In this document: positions 1 to 11,430 of the stretch, in pieces
Position numbering within the stretch: the stretch's first letter is position 1
Layout: every line of letters starts with the position of its first letter
Notes under the pieces: generated by a model
What the model saw: only the letters and a program-made list of their open reading frames with translations
What the model was told of the DNA's origin: nothing
Database searches by the model: none
Program-made: the position numbers and the translations under genes
DNA from: Symsagittifera roscoffensis
Lineage: Eukaryota > Xenacoelomorpha > Acoela > Convolutidae
Assembly: GCF_963678635.1 (NCBI RefSeq)
Contig: NC_087069.1
Span: forward strand, 15,538,660-15,602,659
Length of the DNA stretch: 64,000 bases
Direction of reading: 5' to 3'

Positions 1-192
1 AAACTGACAGATGATAAAAATGTTATATGATGTTTTTGATCGATAGAGAATGCCGAAATTTATCTATTTGCCTGAGTTATTTACCGAAAAATATCTCTTA
101 TTAATTTAACGAATTTGGATCAGTTTTGGAGATTAGCGAGCATAGTAGTAACTTCGGTCGCCATATTAATTTTTGACCTTTTGATTTACTGG

Positions 193-598
193 GATGATGA
201 ATTCCCATTTGTACCAACGTTCATTTGTACCAAAAGGAAAAGTCGGTCCCATTTGTACCGAAATTATTCAACTCGATTTCTGATTGGTCGAATTGTGAGC
301 CAACGGTTTATTACATTAGTGTTCTGCTATTCAAATAGAAGAAAACTAAACAGCAGAATAGTGACCGCCGCAGTCGCGCCAACGTGTTGCGAGCTTGCCA
401 ACAGAGGGATGGACTCTATACAAAAGTTAGAGCCAGTTATTGCCGCGCCGCGGCGAAGCGCGCGTAGCACGCCCACCGGCGACCTTAAACCAAGAGCTCA
501 AAATAGTCGGCTTAGTAGTCTTTGGCCAATTGAATTTTTTTTTGGTGATAACGCGATTGATTTTTTGTTTTGGTACAAATGGGACTGATTCATCATTT
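193..598. mobile_element. Short terminal-inverted-repeat element (MITE-like), non-coding
   Basis: The left end reads GATGAATTCCCATTTGTACC and the right end carries its complement, TGGTACAAATGGGA followed by CTGATTCATC, so the ~25 bp ends are inverted copies with a few mismatches. The CATTTGTACC core recurs three times inside the left end (about 206, 222 and 250). The interior (360-500) is far more GC-rich than its surroundings, with CG-rich stretches near 440-480. No transposase frame is visible; the frames here have no recognisable motif. I read it as a non-autonomous DNA transposon just upstream of the CIR1 gene. A clean target-site duplication was not established. Confidence 0.6.
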
Positions 599-715
599 TG
601 ATACTTGTTAATACCCACGTACTGGGATATTTTTGATTAACTGTTATGTTGATTTGGTTTTTTGGGGCAACATGATGGTGTGATTTCAGATATTTGTGTC
701 CTTGTTGCTTCAGTT

Positions 716-1582
716 ATGGGAAAATCCTACGAAAATTATATGTCCAAAAAGGATTTCCATCCGACAAACTTGGATAATTTGAAACGAAAATGGATGGCTG
801 AACAGCGACACGATGAATCGAAGCGAAAAGAAGAAGAAATGCGAAAGCAATACGAAAAAGAGCAAGAGATTTACAACAACAAGGTTTTAATGGGAAATGA
901 AAAGGCAAAGCTGGGTTTGAATTTTATGTACGAGCCGCCTCCAGGGGCCAAAAAGGATGAAACAGAAATGGAAAAAGAGCAGGAGTTCAAGTTTGAATGG
1001 CAAAAGGTTGCGCCGCGTGAGAGCTATGTGAAAAATTCAGACTGGGTAAACGATCAACCTTTTGGTATTTGTGTACGCAACGTTAAATGCATGAAATGCA
1101 AACAATGGGGTCATATCAATACTGACAGAGAGTGCCCAATGTATCAGAAAAGTTTGGAAATGACACCTGAGGCAGTCAAAGGTTTGGATACTTCTCAACT
1201 GCAGACGTTAATGGCGGAGGAGGGTTATAGACTGAAACAATCGGCATCCGAAAAGGCACCTGATCGAAATTTTGTTATTGCCGATAAGAAGTCAGAGCAG
1301 GAAGAAATGAAGAGAATGCTGACCCAATTATCGAACAAGCAAAAATTGAAGCTACTGAAGAAACTGGGATTGTCAGATGGTTCATCAAGTGAAAAGAAAG
1401 AGAAGAAGTCCAAAAAAAGTAAAAAGTCAGAATCTTCGTCATCTAAGTCTGAGAGGAAGAAATCTCACAAAAGGGAAGAGAAGCTCAAAAGAAAGGAAAA
1501 AAGACAACGATCTAGAAGTAGATCTGAAGGGAAAATCAGAGATCGTAAAAAGCAGAGACATGACTCTTCAAGCTCTGAATGA
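716..1582 (+). CDS. CIR1: CIR1-like co-repressor (CIR_N domain protein)
   Basis: 288-residue nuclear protein of the CIR1 family, known as a partner of the Notch effector RBPJ/CBF1 in recruiting histone-deacetylase complexes and also linked to splicing factors. The N-terminus starts MGKSYENYM and continues with the CIR_N signature (KKDFHP, then KWMAEQ) over about residues 1-45. NFMYEPPPGAKK and FEWQKVAPRE follow, then a CCHC-like knuckle (CMKCKQWGHINTDREC) near residues 120-140, a Lys/Ser-rich tract and a C-terminal RS-like region (RQRSRSRS). The frame is open further upstream, but the ATG at 716 matches the family start; a TTGCTTCAG acceptor ends two bases before it, so a 5' UTR intron is likely. 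The body has no intron. It is shorter than vertebrate CIR1, mainly in the low-complexity tail. Identity is firm; partners are inferred from the family. Confidence 0.93.
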   Translation: MGKSYENYMSKKDFHPTNLDNLKRKWMAEQRHDESKRKEEEMRKQYEKEQEIYNNKVLMGNEKAKLGLNFMYEPPPGAKKDETEMEKEQEFKFEWQKVAPRESYVKNSDWVNDQPFGICVRNVKCMKCKQWGHINTDRECPMYQKSLEMTPEAVKGLDTSQLQTLMAEEGYRLKQSASEKAPDRNFVIADKKSEQEEMKRMLTQLSNKQKLKLLKKLGLSDGSSSEKKEKKSKKSKKSESSSSKSERKKSHKREEKLKRKEKRQRSRSRSEGKIRDRKKQRHDSSSSE

Positions 1583-1841
1583 TGTTATTTAGGATATCGA
1601 TTTTTTCGTTGAATTAGTTAGACTTAATTCAAAAACTTGTGGACCGATTTTTGCATATACATGTGCAATTGCATCTTTAGTCTTTAATGTAGCAGATGTT
1701 ACGAAGTTTCTGAAAGTTTCTAACGACGACGTTCGACGAATTTTAAAATAAGTCATTCCGTTCCAAGAAAAAAATGAAAGAAAAAGAGAAAGAACACAGA
1801 TCAAGCTTGAGCAATCCAGTATAATCATACCAGAGGACTAA

Positions 1842-1847
1842 AATAAA
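1842..1847 (+). terminator. Candidate polyadenylation signal for CIR1
   Basis: AATAAA lies 260 nt after the CIR1 stop codon, in AT-rich sequence with no competing gene before it. The signal is short and this genome is AT-rich, so chance occurrence is possible. Confidence 0.45.
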
Positions 1848-2912
1848 TCAAGACAAGAAGGCAGTCAATTATTTTGTTGTCATCTTATGCTTTCCTTATA
1901 AATTTCAGTCAAAAGTTTCTCACCGTCATTATCTGCCCTTTGAATTGAATATCAGTTTCAACAGCAATAGATTTTTTGAGGCAAAAAAAGTTGTGCCTCG
2001 AGAAATTCTTCCATGACCTTATTTCACTTGCGAGAACAAATGTACCTGTAATGGAGAACTAGACTTTTTTTCTCGTAAACAACTTTTCTTAGAGCTCTGT
2101 AAAAAGTTGAACTTGCTTTATTATTGGACCTTAACAACTTTCAAGTTCTCAGGAAGAATGGGCGTAAAAATTTCGAGTTACAAATTTTATAGCTCAAATT
2201 TTTCTGACAAGACTCTGTTTTCGGCTCAGCTGACGCTCGGTAAATGATTCTGAATGCTCATTCATTGGCGGTAAATGTGTTTCTTGTCATGTTTTCCTCA
2301 AATTGATCATCATTCGAGTCAAATGCCTGGACTTTTTTGATTGTTTATTGTTCTTGGACTTTTTGATGGCAATAGCTTTCTAAATCAAGCTTATAGGTTT
2401 CTGAAAGTTTTAAGTATAAATAGTCAGGGCGGGTTAAGGAGGGTGGGGGGCTGGGTCGGTGGTGACTTTTTGCAGTGCATTTGGCAGAATATTTTGGAAT
2501 TTCTGGAACTTTTGCAGTTCCAAATTGAAAAAGTTCTACTTTTGTCAAGAACTTTTCGATTATATCTAATAACAGCCACCACCCCGAACCGTGTTCAATG
2601 ATATTACGATGAACTTAAGGTTACTTTCGCTTAAACTCTTGGTGAAGTTCCGGGTTTTTTTGAATGCTAGGATAATGATCACCTTAATTGATATTTCTCT
2701 TGAATCAGGATGTTTTTCTTTAAATTTTAGAGGCGATTAGCTAGCGTTGTCAAAAAAGTTTTCAGATACTTTTTAGAGAAACTACTTACTTCATATTATA
2801 GCGTGTTCTTGAGTGAATCACATGCAGCTGCTATTTATTACGGATTTCAATTTTGTGAACGAACTCAATTACTGGTTATTTTTTCCATCTTCTCATAAAA
2901 TACATAGCATCC
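1848..2912. other. Intergenic AT-rich sequence, nothing recognised
   Basis: AT-rich sequence with poly-T tracts and short frames only. A G-rich patch at 2425-2465 (GGTGGGGGGCTGGG) stands out from the background. I see no exon, RNA gene or complete repeat here. Confidence 0.5.
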
Positions 2913-2964
2913 GAAACTTTAAGAAAGCGTTTTAATTATGTTTAGGACATAAAAAATTTGTTTT

Positions 2965-5506
2965 AACGCTTGCGATTAGCAAGCGTTATCAAATCGGAAT
3001 GTAGACTTTTTTTCGGGTTAACAACTAGTTTAACAAAATGAGTTGAATCACTCATGTTGAATTACATTTGAGTCATAGCTGAATCGCTCAATTTCATGAA
3101 AAATCAAGTTTAATTTCTGGGTGGGTACTAGCTACTTCAGGGTAGTTTCAAGGAGGACTTGAAATTAAAAACAAATTTTAAATCAGTTTTTTTGTGGCTC
3201 AACTGGTGTCTGCTCAAAGATTGTCGGCCTTGTTTCCGCTTCGTACATTTTTTTCAGTTGCTAATTTGAATTTCAAATGTCTTTCTTGGCATGTTTCCTA
3301 GAATTCCTGTTTGATAAAAGAGGTATTCCGAAAGTTTATGGGATTTGGTTTTTCTTTTACTTTTTTGAGACTCTTTGGAGAGTTTTTTATTTTTTTGCAA
3401 AAAAAATTAGTTTATTTTTCAAAAACCTTTCTACCGATTTTCACAAAAGTTATCTGTAGAACGACCGCCTACCGTTTTATGTGCCTGTGTACTCCACTGG
3501 TCTTTTTTTTGCTTTAGCTTTTTATGGCACTCGGAAAAGTTGAAACTTTGATTTTTTTTGACCGTGTCGTGTGTGAAACTTTCGAGAACTACCCGGCCAA
3601 AACTTTTTTTTTGGGTTCAATTGAAATTACAAATTAGGCGAATACCTTCTGCATAAACTTCTACGCCCATTTTTTTTTAAACAAAAAGCTATGATTCTCG
3701 AAAATAACATTTTTCTTATTTGACCGTATTTTGGACTTTTCTCGATAACTATCCTGATGAATCTGATATGATAGGTTTAATCGACGGAACAGGCTGTTGA
3801 AAGCTTACCTTTTTTTACTGTACTCGAAAATTACCGTGCAATTCTCGGGTTAAGTGTTCAATCGAAACCCAATTTTTTGGAATAATCTGTTTTTTATTTG
3901 TCACGACCTGCTTTAAGCAGAAAAAGCTATGGATTTCGGAAAGTTAAGTTTTTGAAATTTGACGGTTTTTTAGAAATTTATCGATTTTTCTTAAAAACTA
4001 CCTATCATATCTGAGATGAAAATTTGGATAGAGAGAAACGGTTGCGCGAATTTTTCTTGCAGAAGCGGTTACTCCTGATTTTTTTTATAAGGAGAAAGGT
4101 TAAATTTTACTGTTATCACATATTTTAGTAAAAAGAACACTACTTTTGGTTCATCTAGTTTATTTTTTCGAAAATTTTCATTTTTGTTCGACATGCTATT
4201 TTATGATTGTGTTGCATCGTAAGTGGTGCTAAGCTCAGCTTTGACTCTGTCAAAAATGCGCTGTTTGGAGCAAGACTTCAACAAATGTTTTTGTTAAAGT
4301 TTCGGACATGAAAAATTTGGTTTCGAAAATGCGCTGTTTGGAACGTTTTATGATAATCCTGTGTAATTTAAGTGTTGAACAGCGATTGAGGAAGTCCAGA
4401 GTTTGGAATCAGCCAGCTCAACGAAGAACTACAGTTTCAATTGCTGTTTTACTTAGTCCGGTTTTCGATTCGTTAGTAAAAGTTATGGCCTAGGTTGGTC
4501 TTTTTTACCGCCCGAATTTGTACATCAACGCACGCTCTCGAAGGCAAGTCGATTTTCATTTTGAAAAATCTCAGGATTTGGATTCCCAAAAGATATTACA
4601 AAAAAAGTATCGAAAAGGTTTTGTGTGACTTTATTTCTCTTTCGGGTTACTTTTTGTTAGCTAGATGGATGCGAGACTTTTAATTATTTAAGTTTAAAGG
4701 AATGTAGTAAAAGGAACTTAGCAAAGGAACTTGAGGTAGATTTATTGTCGTTTTTAAGAAAGTCCTAAAATTTGATCAAGTGATCAAATGTGACTTTTCT
4801 CAGTTTGACTTTCTCGTTGTAAGTTCAATTCAAATTACTTTGTGGAAAAAGGAAAATGTGTTATCCAATTATGAAACCGAAAATGGCGCAAAAAAAACGT
4901 GGATGTCCGCAAACGTGGTTTCAAATTGTGATTTTTATCCTTGCGATTAGCAAGGGTGTTGCAACTGGGCACCAGACTTTCCCGTCAATAACGTTGTTCA
5001 CTGGATGGATGACTTCATTGGATGACTCAAATATCAAACTCATCTCCAATCCTGTGATTCCGTCAAGTAACACACATTTTGAGCATATCTGCATTTTAAA
5101 TGTCTGTTCTATTCGAATTTAGGTTTTAAACTTGGTGTTTTTTCGTTCGTTTTCCTTTTTAGTCTTGAAAGTTTAGGCCTGTTTTGTTTCATGATCGATA
5201 AAACTCTGGATAATTTTTTTCTAGTTCTTTCAGTTGCTTTGTTGTTATTTCGTAACCAATTTTACAAACGCAGTTTTATACGGTTCGTGTATCGCAAGAT
5301 TTCGAGGGACATACCTTTCTGAAAATATCGCATTAAAATATTAAATATCATTTTTCGTAAAGTTTTGAGCTTTAATTGTTGGCATTATGCACTGCTTTTC
5401 CCACTTACTATGATGCTCACCGCGTAAACCAGACTTAATTGAAGTGCTCAAATAATCATTCCAAATTAAATTGAGGCAAGTCAGTTGGTCCTAGTAATTT
5501 CCCTAG
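2965..5506 (+). mobile_element. HINE/pearl-like element with ~160 bp monomers (inside copy A)
   Basis: It begins with a hairpin, GCTTGCGATTAGCAAGC flanked by AAC/GTT (2965-2987). A degenerate monomer array follows at about 3250-4090, with recurring marks such as 'aaaaagctatg' and 'gaaaactaccct' every ~160 bp. A second copy of the hairpin core lies at 4939-4955, and a conserved tail at about 5370-5506 ends in CTAG. The same head, monomer and tail recur at 19667-22498. Head, central monomers and CTAG end resemble non-autonomous Helitron-like elements (HINE, pearl). No Rep/helicase frame is present. Family assignment is inference; the repeat structure is directly visible. Confidence 0.6.
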
Positions 5507-6136
5507 CAGAATTCAAAGTCCTTACGAATTTGCCAATAAAAGCTATAATACTGTTAAATTAACTTAATTCAAATATAGCGTGATTTCATAATACGGAAGT
5601 GGATTATTGTCCTCTTGCGATAAATTGGTCTGAAACGCAGAAAAATGCAGACCAAGTTTTTTGATGCAATCCTAATCTTTGCTGAAAGGGATGAATGAAT
5701 TTACAGGATCTTATTTGAGACTTAATTGTCTTTTTAGCATTGAATTTCATGTGATTTATTAAGTATCTTCGATATGTTTATTATTTTTTTTCTGATAATT
5801 TTATTATTAATGTTTTTTCCCTTCGTAGTCTTGGGATTGTAGCAGCGAGGTCCATGTGACGATTTAAATTGTACTTCTCTCAATACCGATTAAATATCAA
5901 TACTTCGAGATCAAGTTACGGTAGTTCTAGCTTTACTAGTTATCTCAGAAATCAGTTTGTTTATAAATAGATTAATTTTTGGTTAGTCTTTATCATATTT
6001 TTTGCGAAAATTAATGAGCCTGAAACGTCTACGCTACAAAAATGTTCAATACCATTTTACTGAATCTGAGTCATAATTTGGAATGCGGCTAAAACTCTTA
6101 GTTTGTTTCAGATTTTAACTTCGAATAATTTTAACC

Positions 6137-6938
6137 ATGGATGACAAACTTGACCCGAACACATTTTCAAACTACTCTGCTTTTAATATTCGAAGTCTCC
6201 ATTTGGATATTGAAGTATGTTTTGATTCTAAAATCTTGAAAATATCTACTGAAACCAAGTTTACTGTGAAACAAGTTGAACCAAAATTGCTCCTTGACAC
6301 GGAAAAGTTGAATACCAGAACCGTCCACATAAAAGTGCCAGAATCTTCCGACGAGTATGTTGAGGCTGCTTTCGAGCTTCAAGCTGAAACGAGTGTGGGT
6401 CAAGCACTGTGCATCGATCTAAGTAAAGTCGGACCTCTTAAACTGGACCAAGAGTTGCTTGTGAAAATAGGTGATGTATTAGATAATGTATCATTTAGTA
6501 ACTATCGCTTTGGGATTTCAATAGGCAACCTTCATTTTTTTCAAATGCCATTGAATGACAGTAAGCGTTATAATTTTAATTCACCTGTTCGGACAATAAG
6601 TTGCATTCGGATATCATTTTCTGTACCTCAATACTTTGTAACGTTGATTGGACCCACTTATATTATAAGCTGTAATACATGCATGTTGGAAAGGTTTCAA
6701 AATTTCTCACCCTTAAATGCAATTACGAAAAGGGTTCTAATACATTGCCTGTATTTAGTCTCTGAGACGACAGCTGACGTAACTGCTCTACAGTGGATGG
6801 AGAAGGAGGAAACGAGTGGGAAAGAGAAGCCCTATTTGTACACTCAGTGTCAGTCTAGATTCTGTCGATCGCTCTTTCCCTGTCAGGACACACCGGGAGT
6901 CAAGTTCCCATACACTGCAAATGTCACTGTGGAGAAAG
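6137..6938 (+). pseudogene. LTA4H exons 1-2, duplicated orphan copy
   Basis: Exon 1 (6137-6470) opens with ATG in a good context (ACCATGG) and encodes the N-terminal beta-sandwich part of an M1 aminopeptidase (MDDKLDPNTFSNYSAF). Exon 2 (6759-6938) encodes ALQWMEKEETSGKEKPYL and CRSLFPCQDTPGVKF, both typical of leukotriene A4 hydrolase. Donor ATAG|GTGATG and acceptor TTTAG match in phase 1. No catalytic exon follows before the second copy starts. It could therefore be an orphan fragment, or an alternative 5' end that splices over copy B to exon 3 at 12140, since the phase is the same. The 288-nt intron contains no stop and is divisible by three, so retention would stay open; in copy B a one-base deletion breaks this. 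Assembly duplication is the main alternative. Confidence 0.7.
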
Positions 6939-6958
6939 GTTAGATTAAATTTGATTGT

Positions 6959-7357
6959 ATCAAGTTTAAAAATAAGTACTTACTGGTACAGATTTCAAAA
7001 TACTTCATTAAGAAATGTCAACAAGACTGCTCGTATAAGGGCGAAGCCCTGAATGTTCCGACCGCCTTTTAATGTTTATGGAGCAGTAATAACATTAAAA
7101 AAAATTAATTGAAAAAAAAATGAATTTTTTTTTAAAATTTGATTTTTTTTCAATGAAAATCATTCCCCTACACGCCATATTAAGTACACAAGAATAGATT
7201 TCGCTCCTTGTAAGAAATCAATTATGGCAAATAAGCTTCTTTCAACCAATTTGGAGCGATTTCTAAGACGGATTAACTCTCCGCTTACGCGTTAATAGCG
7301 CGAAATATATTGCGCGTTAATAGCGCGAAATATATTGCGCGTTCATTGTCCCAAAAT
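6959..7357. repeat. Spacer between duplication copies: half-palindrome plus dispersed repeat
   Basis: Bases 6957-7025 are a diverged single arm of the large palindrome found intact at 11432-11694. From about 7019 the sequence matches a second locus at 44565-44870 (shared blocks: TATGGAGCAGT, ATCAATTATGGCAAATAA, CGATTTCTAAGACGGATTAA). It ends in two tandem copies of a ~25 bp unit, GCGCGTTAATAGCGCGAAAT (about 7290-7340). No coding potential. Confidence 0.75.
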
Positions 7358-10300
7358 GAAACTTTAAGAAAGCGTTTTAATTATGTTTAGGACATAAAAA
7401 ATTTGTTTTAACGCTTGCGATTAGCAAGCGTTATCAAATCGGAATGTAGACTTTTTTTCGGGTTAACAACTAGTTTAACAAAATGAGTTGAATCACTCAT
7501 GTTGAATTACATTTGAGTCATAGCTGAATCGCTCAATTTCATGAAAAATCAAGTTTAATTTCTGGGTGGGTACTAGCTACTTCAGGGTAGTTTCAAGGAG
7601 GACTTGAAATTAAAAACAAATTTTAAATCAGTTTTTTTGTGGCTCAACTGGTGTCTGCTCAAAGATTGTCGGCCTTGTTTCCGCATCGTACATTTTTTTC
7701 AGTTGCTAATTTGAATTTCAAATGTCTTTCTTGGCATGTTTCCTAGAATTCCTGTTTGATAAAAGAGGTATTCCGAAAGTTTATGGGATTTGGTTTTTCT
7801 TTTACTTTTTTGAGACTCTTTGGAGAGTTTTTTATTTTTTTGCAAAAAAAATTAGTATATTTTTCAAAAACCTTTCTACCGATTTTCACAAAAGTTATCT
7901 GTAGAACGACCGCCTACCGTTTTATGTGCCTGTGTACTCCACTGGTCTTTTTTTTGCTTTAGCTTTTTATGGCACTCGGAAAAGTTGAAACTTTGATTTT
8001 TTTTGACCGTGTCGTGGGTGAAACTTTCGAGAACTACCCGGCCAAAACTTTTTTTTTGGGTTCAATTGAAATTACAAATTAGGCGAATACCTTCTGCATA
8101 AACTTCTACGCCCATTTTTTTTAAAACAAAAAGCTATGATTCTCGAAAATAACATTTTTCTTATTTGACCGTATTTTGGACTTTTCTCGATAACTATCCT
8201 GATGAATCTGATATGATAGGTTTAATCGACGGAACAGGCTGTTGAAAGCTTACCTTTTTTTACTGTACTCGAAAATTACCGTGCAATTCTCGGGTTAAGT
8301 GTTCAATCGAAACCCAATTTTTTGGAATAATCTGTTTTTTATTTGTCACGACCTGCTTTAAGCAGAAAAAGCTATGGATTTCGGAAAGTTAAGTTTTTGA
8401 AATTTGACGGTTTTTTAGAAATTTATCGATTTTTCTTAAAAACTACCTATCATATCTGAGATGAAAATTTGGATAGAGAGAAACGGTTGCGCGAATTTTT
8501 CTTGCAGAAGCGGTTACTCCTGATTTTTTTTATAAGGAGAAAGGTTAAATTTTAAGGAATTTTCTAAATTCTTAAAAATTTTACTGTTATCCTATATTTT
8601 AGTAAAAAGAACACTACTTTTGGTTCATCTAGTTTATTTTTTCGAAAATTTTCATTTTTGTTCGACATGCTATTTTATGATTGTGTTGCATCGTAAGTGG
8701 TGCTAAGCTCAGCTTCGACTCTGTCAAAAATGCGCTGTTTGGAGCAAGACTTCAACAAATGTTTTTGTTAAAGTTTCGGACATGAAAAATTTGTTTTCGA
8801 AAATGCGCTGTTTGGAACGTTTTATGATAATCCTGTGTAATTTAAGTGTTGAACAGCGATTGAGGAAGTCCAGAGTTTGGAATCAGCCAGCTCAACGAAG
8901 AACTACAGTTTCAATTGCTGTTTTACTTAGTCCGGTTTTCGATTCGTTAGTAAAAGTTATGGCCTAGGTTGGTCTTTTTTACCGCCCGAATTTGTACATC
9001 AACGCACGCTCTCGAAGGCAAGTCGATTTTCATTTTGAAAAATCTCAGGATTTGGATTCCCAAAAGATATTACAAAAAAAGTATCGAAAAGGTTTTGTGT
9101 GACTTTATTTCTCTTTCGGGTTACTTTTTGTTAGCTAGATGGATGCGAGACTTTTAATTATTTAAGTTTAAAGGAATGTAGTAAAAGGAACTTAGCAAAG
9201 GAACTTGAGGTAGATTTATTGTCGTTTTTAAGAAAGTCCTAAAATTTGATCAAGTGATCAAATGTGACTTTTCTCAGTTTGACTTTCTCGTTGTAAGTTC
9301 AATTCAAATTACTTTGTGGAAAAAGGAAAATGTGTTATCCAATTATGAAACCGAAAATGGCGCAAAAAAAACGTGGATGTCCGCAAACGTGGTTTCAAAT
9401 TGTGATTTTTATCCTTGCGATTAGCAAGGGTGTTGCAACTGGGCACCAGACTTTCCCGTCAATAACGTTGTTCACTGGATGGATGACTTCATTGGATGAC
9501 TCAAATATCAAACTCATCTCCAATCCTGTGATTCCGTCAAGTAACACACATTTTGAGCATATCTGCATTTTAAATGTCTGTTCTATTCGTATTTAGGTTT
9601 TAAACTTGGTGTTTTTTCGTTCGTTTTCCTTTTTAGTCTTGAAAGTTTAGGCCTGTTTTGTTTCATGATCGATAAAACTCTGGATAATTTTTTTCTAGTT
9701 CTTTCAGTTGCTTTGTTGTTATTTCGTAACCAATTTTACAAACGCAGTTTTATACGGTTCGTGTATCGCAAGATTTCGAGGGACATACCTTTCTGAAAAT
9801 ATCGCATTAAAATATTAAATATCATTTTTCGTAAAGTTTTGAGCTTTAATTGTTGGCATTATGCACTGCTTTTCCCACTTACTATGATGCTCACCGCGTA
9901 AACCAGACTTAATTGAAGTGCTCAAATAATCATTCCAAATTAAATTGAGGCAAGTCAGTTGGTCCTAGTAATTTCCCTAGCAGAATTCAAAGTCCTTACG
10001 AATTTGCCAATAAAAGCTATAATACTGTTAAATTAACTTAATTCATATATAGCGTGATTTCATAATACGGAAGTGGATTATTGTCCTCTTGCGATAAATT
10101 GGTCTGAAACGCAGAAAAATGCAGACCAAGTTTTTTGATGCAATCCTAATCTTTGCTGAAAGGGATGAATGAATTTACAGGATCTTATTTGAGACTTAAT
10201 TGTCTTTTTAGCATTGAATTTCATGTGATTTATTAAGTATCTTCGATATGTTTATTATTTTTTTTCTGATAATTTTATTATTAATGTTTTTTCCCTTCGT

Positions 10301-11430
10301 AGTCTTGGGATTGTAGCAGCGAGGTCCATGTGACGATTTAAATTGTACTTCTCTCAATACCGATTAAATATCAATACTTCGAGATCAAGTTACGGTAGTT
10401 CTAGCTTTACTAGTTATCTCAGAAATCAGTTTGTTTATAAATAGATTAATTTTTGGTTAGTCTTTATCATATTTTTTGCGAAAATTAATGAGCCTGAAAC
10501 GTCTACGCTACAAAAATGTTCAATACCATTTTACTGAATCTGAGTCATAATTTGGAATGCGGCTAAAACTCTTAGTTTGTTTCAGATTTTAACTTCGAAT
10601 AATTTTAACCATGGATGACAAACTTGACCCGAACACATTTTCAAACTACTCTGCTTTTAATATTCGAAGTCTCCATTTGGATATTGAAGTATGTTTTGAT
10701 TCTAAAATCTTGAAAATATCTACTGAAACCAAGTTTACTGTGAAACAAGTTGAACCAAAATTGCTCCTTGACACGGAAAAGTTGAATACCAGAACCGTCC
10801 ACATAAAAGTGCCAGAATCTTCCGACGAGTATGTTGAGGCTGCTTTCGAGCTTCAAGCTGAAACGAGTGTGGGTCAAGCACTGTGCATCGATCTAAGTAA
10901 AGTCGGACCTCTTAAAGTGGACCAAGAGTTGCTTGTGAAAATAGGTGATGTATTAGATAATGTATCATTTAGTAACTATCGCTTTGGGATTTCAATAGGC
11001 AACCTTCATTTTTTTCAAATGCCATTGAATGACAGTAAGCGTTATAATTTAATTCACCTGTTCGGACAATAAGTTGCATTCGGATATCATTTTCTGTACC
11101 TCAATACTTTGTAACGTTGATTGGACCCACTTATATTATAAGCTGTAATACATGCATGTTGGAAAGGTTTCAAAATTTCTCACCCTTAAATGCAATCACG
11201 AAAAGGGTTCTAATACATTGCCTGTATTTAGTCTCTGAGACGACAGCTGACGTAACTGCTCTGCAGTGGATGGAGAAGGAGGAAACGAGTGGGAAAGAGA
11301 AGCCCTATTTATACACTCAGTGTCAGTCTAGATTCTGTCGATCGCTCTTTCCCTGTCAGGACACACCGGGAGTCAAGTTCCCATACACCGCAAATGTCAC
11401 TGTGGAGAAAGGTTAGATTAAGTTTGATCT
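7358..11430 (+). repeat. Direct duplication, copy B (LTA4H 5' end plus repeat element)
   Basis: Partner of 2913-6958. It contains the second hairpin-headed element, the UTR acceptor (TTTCAG about 25 nt before the ATG) and LTA4H exons 1-2. It differs by a few substitutions, a ~28 nt insertion near 8555 and one base missing in intron 1. It ends where a 240-nt-armed palindrome begins. Confidence 0.9.
7410..9980 (+). mobile_element. HINE/pearl-like element with ~160 bp monomers (inside copy B)
   Basis: Second copy of the element at 2965-5506, carried along in the duplication: hairpin head at 7410-7432, degraded ~160 bp monomers, and a CTAG-ending tail at 9980. It lies directly upstream of the LTA4H start exon, so it may supply part of that gene's 5' flank. 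Confidence 0.6.

Larger units (their letters stand above)
2913..6958 (+). repeat. Direct duplication, copy A (LTA4H 5' end plus repeat element)
   Basis: From 2913 the sequence matches the sequence from 7358 onward almost base for base, through the repeat element, the presumptive promoter side and LTA4H exons 1-2, and diverges about 20 nt past the exon 2 donor. The offset is 4445 bases at the start and 4473-4474 at the end; most of the change is a ~28-nt insertion in copy B near 8555. Differences are scattered single substitutions and one-base indels, so the duplication is recent, or is an uncollapsed second haplotype in the assembly. Confidence 0.9.

Noticed and set aside
115-588. 157-codon frame upstream of CIR1
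   Set aside because: It mostly translates the terminal-inverted-repeat element and has no domain.
3277-3517. Hydrophobic Phe-rich frames repeated at 7722-7962
   Set aside because: Translation of T-rich monomer sequence of the repeat family, not a membrane protein gene.
4856-5122. 88-codon frame duplicated at 9330-9596
   Set aside because: Conserved between the copies only because the whole block is duplicated; it lies in repeat sequence and shows no motif.
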